64,000 bases of DNA from Parasutterella excrementihominis YIT 11859 (GTDB lineage Bacteria > Pseudomonadota > Gammaproteobacteria > Burkholderiales > Burkholderiaceae_F), in NCBI RefSeq assembly GCF_000205025.1, contig NZ_GL883687.1, positions 1 to 64,000 on the forward strand. Direction: 5' to 3'. Each line of letters starts with the position of its first letter. The stretch's first letter is position 1. Of the stretch, positions 61,720 through 64,000 are shown one piece after another. A program made the translations under genes and the position numbers. The notes below the pieces were generated by a model. It was not told the origin of the DNA. It saw only the letters and a list, made by a program, of their open reading frames with translations, and did not search any database.

Positions 61720-62450
61720 TGAGAGGCTCCTTTGAATTCGAGCTCGGTCGAAATCATTTTCTTAGGTCCGAACTCAGGATCGGATTCGACGGCAAAGAAA
61801 CCGTAGTGAATGGGCTGGGATTCTTTATTGGTTGCAAACCAATAACGCCAAGGAGAATCTTCCTCGGCAACACTGGGCTCAGGGATTTCAAGTTTTTTGA
61901 TTTCTCTGGGCTTCAAATTAACACCGAGGCGGAAAGGTCCGAAAGCCACATTAGAAAAAGCTTCCGGCAGTGCAGGACAGAGTTCGCCTTCAGTGGTGAC
62001 AGCTTCAGCCTTAGCTTCGGTAACCTCTCCGCGCTCACCGATGATGAACCAAATGTTCTGTCCGATGACTTCGGGAGGAGGAACTTCATCCTCGACGGGC
62101 TTTTTCTTGGCCTTTTTCTTAGGCTTCGGTGTTTCTTGGATCGGAGCGGAATAACAAAGGTAGTCCGTACGATCGGGCAAGTGATGCAGACTGCCTCCGA
62201 ACGCTTTAGTCACAACGGAAAGGGGCGTGACGCCGAGCACAATCGGAAAGTCTCCGAACTGAATGACAGAGGCGGGATTCTGCTCCAATGTGAATTGCGG
62301 AGTGGATAAGCCTTCGGGGTAGTCAAAAGGTTTAGGGGTCGGATCGGCCGGAAACGGACCGGGCAGGGGCGAGGTCGTTTGTGCAAATGCACAGGCACAA
62401 GCCCCGAGTCCGAGCGCTGCGATAAACGAAAAAAGTTTAGGGTGGCGCAT
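61716..62450 (-). CDS. Exported protein of unknown function between purD and nadD
   Basis: A 244-residue secreted or periplasmic protein. The start is set at MRHPKLFSFIAALGLG (62450), giving a signal peptide ending near AFAQ; upstream in-frame codons (from 62564) lie inside purD. It has a Pro-rich N-terminal segment, a Lys/Pro-rich stretch (KPKKKAKKKPVED near 122) and two isolated Cys residues. I do not recognise the family. It sits where many Burkholderiales carry hemF, and overlaps nadD by 4 nt, so it belongs to the purD-nadD operon. Confidence 0.7.
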   Translation of the reverse strand: MRHPKLFSFIAALGLGACACAFAQTTSPLPGPFPADPTPKPFDYPEGLSTPQFTLEQNPASVIQFGDFPIVLGVTPLSVVTKAFGGSLHHLPDRTDYLCYSAPIQETPKPKKKAKKKPVEDEVPPPEVIGQNIWFIIGERGEVTEAKAEAVTTEGELCPALPEAFSNVAFGPFRLGVNLKPREIKKLEIPEPSVAEEDSPWRYWFATNKESQPIHYGFFAVESDPEFGPKKMISTELEFKGASH

Positions 62451-62460
62451 AAAGTAATAA

Positions 62461-63738
62461 TTAAAGTGCTCTGTGACCGATGTCTTTACGGTACTGCATA
62501 CCGTCGAAATGAACTTTGTCCAGAGCTTTGTATGCCTTGTCACGGGCCTGATGCAAATCGTCACCGAGCCCTACAACGCAGAGGACGCGGCCGCCGCTGG
62601 TGACCAGTTCGCCTTTACCGTTGAACTTGGTGCCGGCGTGGAAAGTGACTGTGTCGTCGCCTTGGAGCTCAACGCCGGAGATAACGTCGCCTTTTCTCGG
62701 GGCTGCCGGATAGCCTTTGGAGGCCAGCACGACGCCGAGGGCGCAGCGAGGATCCCATTCGGCAATGACCTTGTCTAAAGAGCCGTCAATACCGGCTTCA
62801 ATCAGCTCGGAGAAGTCGCTCTTTAAGCGAGACATGATGGGCTGGGTTTCCGGATCTCCGAAGCGGCAGTTGAATTCCAGCGTCTTAACCGTGGGTTTCC
62901 CGGCGGCATCTTTGCTGATCATTAATCCTGCGTAGAGAAAGCCCGTAAAGACGATACCGTCTTTCTTCATACCTCTGACGGTCGGATAAATGATCTGGTC
63001 CATGACCATCTGATAGATCTCGGGCGTTACGACCGGAGCCGGGGAGTAAGCACCCATGCCGCCGGTGTTGGGGCCTTCGTCGTTATCGAGAAGTCTCTTG
63101 TGGTCTTGGCTGGTGGCCATCGGAAGAACGTGTTCGCCGTCCACCATAACGATGAAACTGGCTTCTTCGCCATCGAGATAATCCTCAATGACAATACGGG
63201 CGCCGGCGTCACCAAGTTTGTTGTCCTGGAGTATGAAGTCGACGGCTTCGTGCGCGTCTTCTTCCGTCATCGCAACAACGACACCTTTGCCGGCGGCTAA
63301 GCCGTCGGCTTTGATGACGATCGGAGCGCCTTTGTGGCGGACATAAGCATGAGCGGCTTCGGCATTCGTAAAGGTTTCGTATTCGGCTGTCGGGATACCG
63401 TGACGCTTCATGAAGGCCTTAGCGAAGTCCTTAGAAGATTCCAGCTGAGCAGCTTCTTTGGTCGGCCCGAAGATCTTTAAGCCGCGGTCGCGGAAGATGT
63501 TGACAACACCCTTGGCGAGCGGAGCTTCGGGGCCGACGACGGTGAAAGCAATATCGTTGGAAGCAGCGAAATCGGCGAGTTCGTTCAAGTCGGAAATAGC
63601 CAAATTTTCAAGGTTCGGTGTATTTGCCGTTCCGGCATTACCCGGAGCAACGTAGACTTTTTCAACTCGGGGAGATTGGGCTAAGCGCCACGCCAGGGCG
63701 TGCTCACGGCCGCCACTTCCGATAACCAGAATCTTCAT
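62461..63738 (-). CDS. purD: Phosphoribosylamine-glycine ligase PurD
   Basis: A 425-residue ATP-grasp enzyme of purine synthesis (GAR synthetase). [22 protein letters not shown] and [10 protein letters not shown] open the protein; [12 protein letters not shown] near 75, [14 protein letters not shown] near 143 and [11 protein letters not shown] near 290 are diagnostic. It follows yebC by 35 nt and precedes the exported unknown gene by 10 nt. Confidence 0.97.
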   Translation of the reverse strand: MKILVIGSGGREHALAWRLAQSPRVEKVYVAPGNAGTANTPNLENLAISDLNELADFAASNDIAFTVVGPEAPLAKGVVNIFRDRGLKIFGPTKEAAQLESSKDFAKAFMKRHGIPTAEYETFTNAEAAHAYVRHKGAPIVIKADGLAAGKGVVVAMTEEDAHEAVDFILQDNKLGDAGARIVIEDYLDGEEASFIVMVDGEHVLPMATSQDHKRLLDNDEGPNTGGMGAYSPAPVVTPEIYQMVMDQIIYPTVRGMKKDGIVFTGFLYAGLMISKDAAGKPTVKTLEFNCRFGDPETQPIMSRLKSDFSELIEAGIDGSLDKVIAEWDPRCALGVVLASKGYPAAPRKGDVISGVELQGDDTVTFHAGTKFNGKGELVTSGGRVLCVVGLGDDLHQARDKAYKALDKVHFDGMQYRKDIGHRAL

Positions 63739-63773
63739 GGGAACTCTCTAAGTTTTAAGGTTGAATTGAGTAA

Positions 63774-64000
63774 TTATTCAAAGACAGCGGTGGTGTAAAC
63801 CTCAGAGACGTCATCGAGGTCTTCCAGAGCGTCGATGAGACGCTGCATACGTTCTGCGTCGTCGCCGGTAAGAACGGTTTCAGAGTCGCTCTTCCAGGTA
63901 ACTTCAGCAACTTCGGGTTCCCAGCCTTTGTCCGTGAAGGCTTTGTGCAGAGCTTCGAAAGCGGCCGGATCGCAAGTGACTTCGATGGAGCCGTCTTCTT
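63774..64000 (-). CDS. yebC: YebC/PmpR-family regulator, C-terminal part (cut by window end)
   Basis: The last 75 codons of a reverse-strand gene that runs out of the window. Readable stretches are DGSIEVTCDPAAFEALHKAF, GWEPEVAEVTWK, and the end RLIDALEDLDDVSEVYTTA-VFE, which is the typical C-terminal domain of YebC-type transcription or translation factors. yebC before purD is a common betaproteobacterial order. Confidence 0.9.
   Translation of the reverse strand, partial: EDGSIEVTCDPAAFEALHKAFTDKGWEPEVAEVTWKSDSETVLTGDDAERMQRLIDALEDLDDVSEVYTTAVFE

Noticed and set aside
1-64000. CRISPR arrays, tRNA or rRNA genes, transposases, integrases, prophage genes
   Set aside because: No regularly spaced repeats, cloverleaf sequences or recognisable mobile-element proteins were found on either strand.

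Overview
The window reads as chromosome of a betaproteobacterium of the Burkholderiales, most likely an anaerobic or microaerophilic gut member of the Sutterellaceae (inference). Conserved betaproteobacterial gene orders support this: hemH-grpE-dnaK-dnaJ, glnE divergent from yhdP-nitrilase-tldD, and yebC-purD-(x)-nadD/rsfS-rlmH-maf. An anaerobic lifestyle is suggested by a DcuC-type dicarboxylate carrier, a secreted fumarate-reductase-like flavoprotein and a TtrS/TtrR-like two-component system. No rRNA, tRNA, CRISPR array, transposase or integrase was seen.

Layout. 0-3 kb: AT-rich leader, DcuC-family carrier and M20 peptidase as one unit. 3-5 kb: an M3 oligopeptidase homologue that has lost its zinc motif. 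5-11.5 kb: a tripartite RND efflux operon ending in its own TetR-type regulator, with a perfect palindrome in the promoter region. 11.6-15.6 kb: sensor kinase, FixJ-type regulator and exported flavoprotein. 15.6-17.7 kb: a frameshifted unknown gene and an AbgA-like amidohydrolase. 17.7-20.7 kb: plsC-cdsA-like pair followed by a DAHP synthase preceded by a Phe/Tyr-rich leader peptide and a terminator/antiterminator, a clear ribosome-mediated attenuator. 20.9-29.1 kb: MFS carrier, exported protein, tldD, nitrilase, yhdP. 29.2-38.8 kb: glnE, yheT, a VUT-family carrier, hemH and the grpE-dnaK-dnaJ heat-shock genes with a sigma-32-like promoter. 39-43.4 kb: a second RND adaptor/permease pair without outer-membrane channel. 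43.4-44.5 kb: an AT-rich patch with an unknown gene and a frameshifted antitoxin-like gene. 44.5-52.7 kb: PheC-like periplasmic protein, truC, yeiH-like carrier, aminopeptidase P, lipoprotein, second DAHP synthase, rhlE-like helicase, FKBP. 52.9-57.2 kb: MBL hydrolase, pdxY, two-part ChrA, maf, rlmH, rsfS. 57.3-61 kb: an accessory block (metallophosphoesterase, AraC regulator, and a three-gene operon of exported P460-like cytochrome, flavodoxin and cyclophilin-like protein) that separates nadD from rsfS. 61-64 kb: nadD, exported unknown protein, purD, yebC.

Themes. Aromatic amino acid synthesis is represented by two DAHP synthases with different control regions and by a PheC-like protein. Export and periplasmic redox is the other theme: a secreted flavoprotein under a respiratory-type two-component system, and the P460/flavodoxin/cyclophilin-like operon under an AraC regulator. 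The strongest candidates for something not well described are the DAHP synthase attenuator, the exported redox operon inserted in the nadD-rsfS cluster, and the catalytically disabled M3 peptidase.
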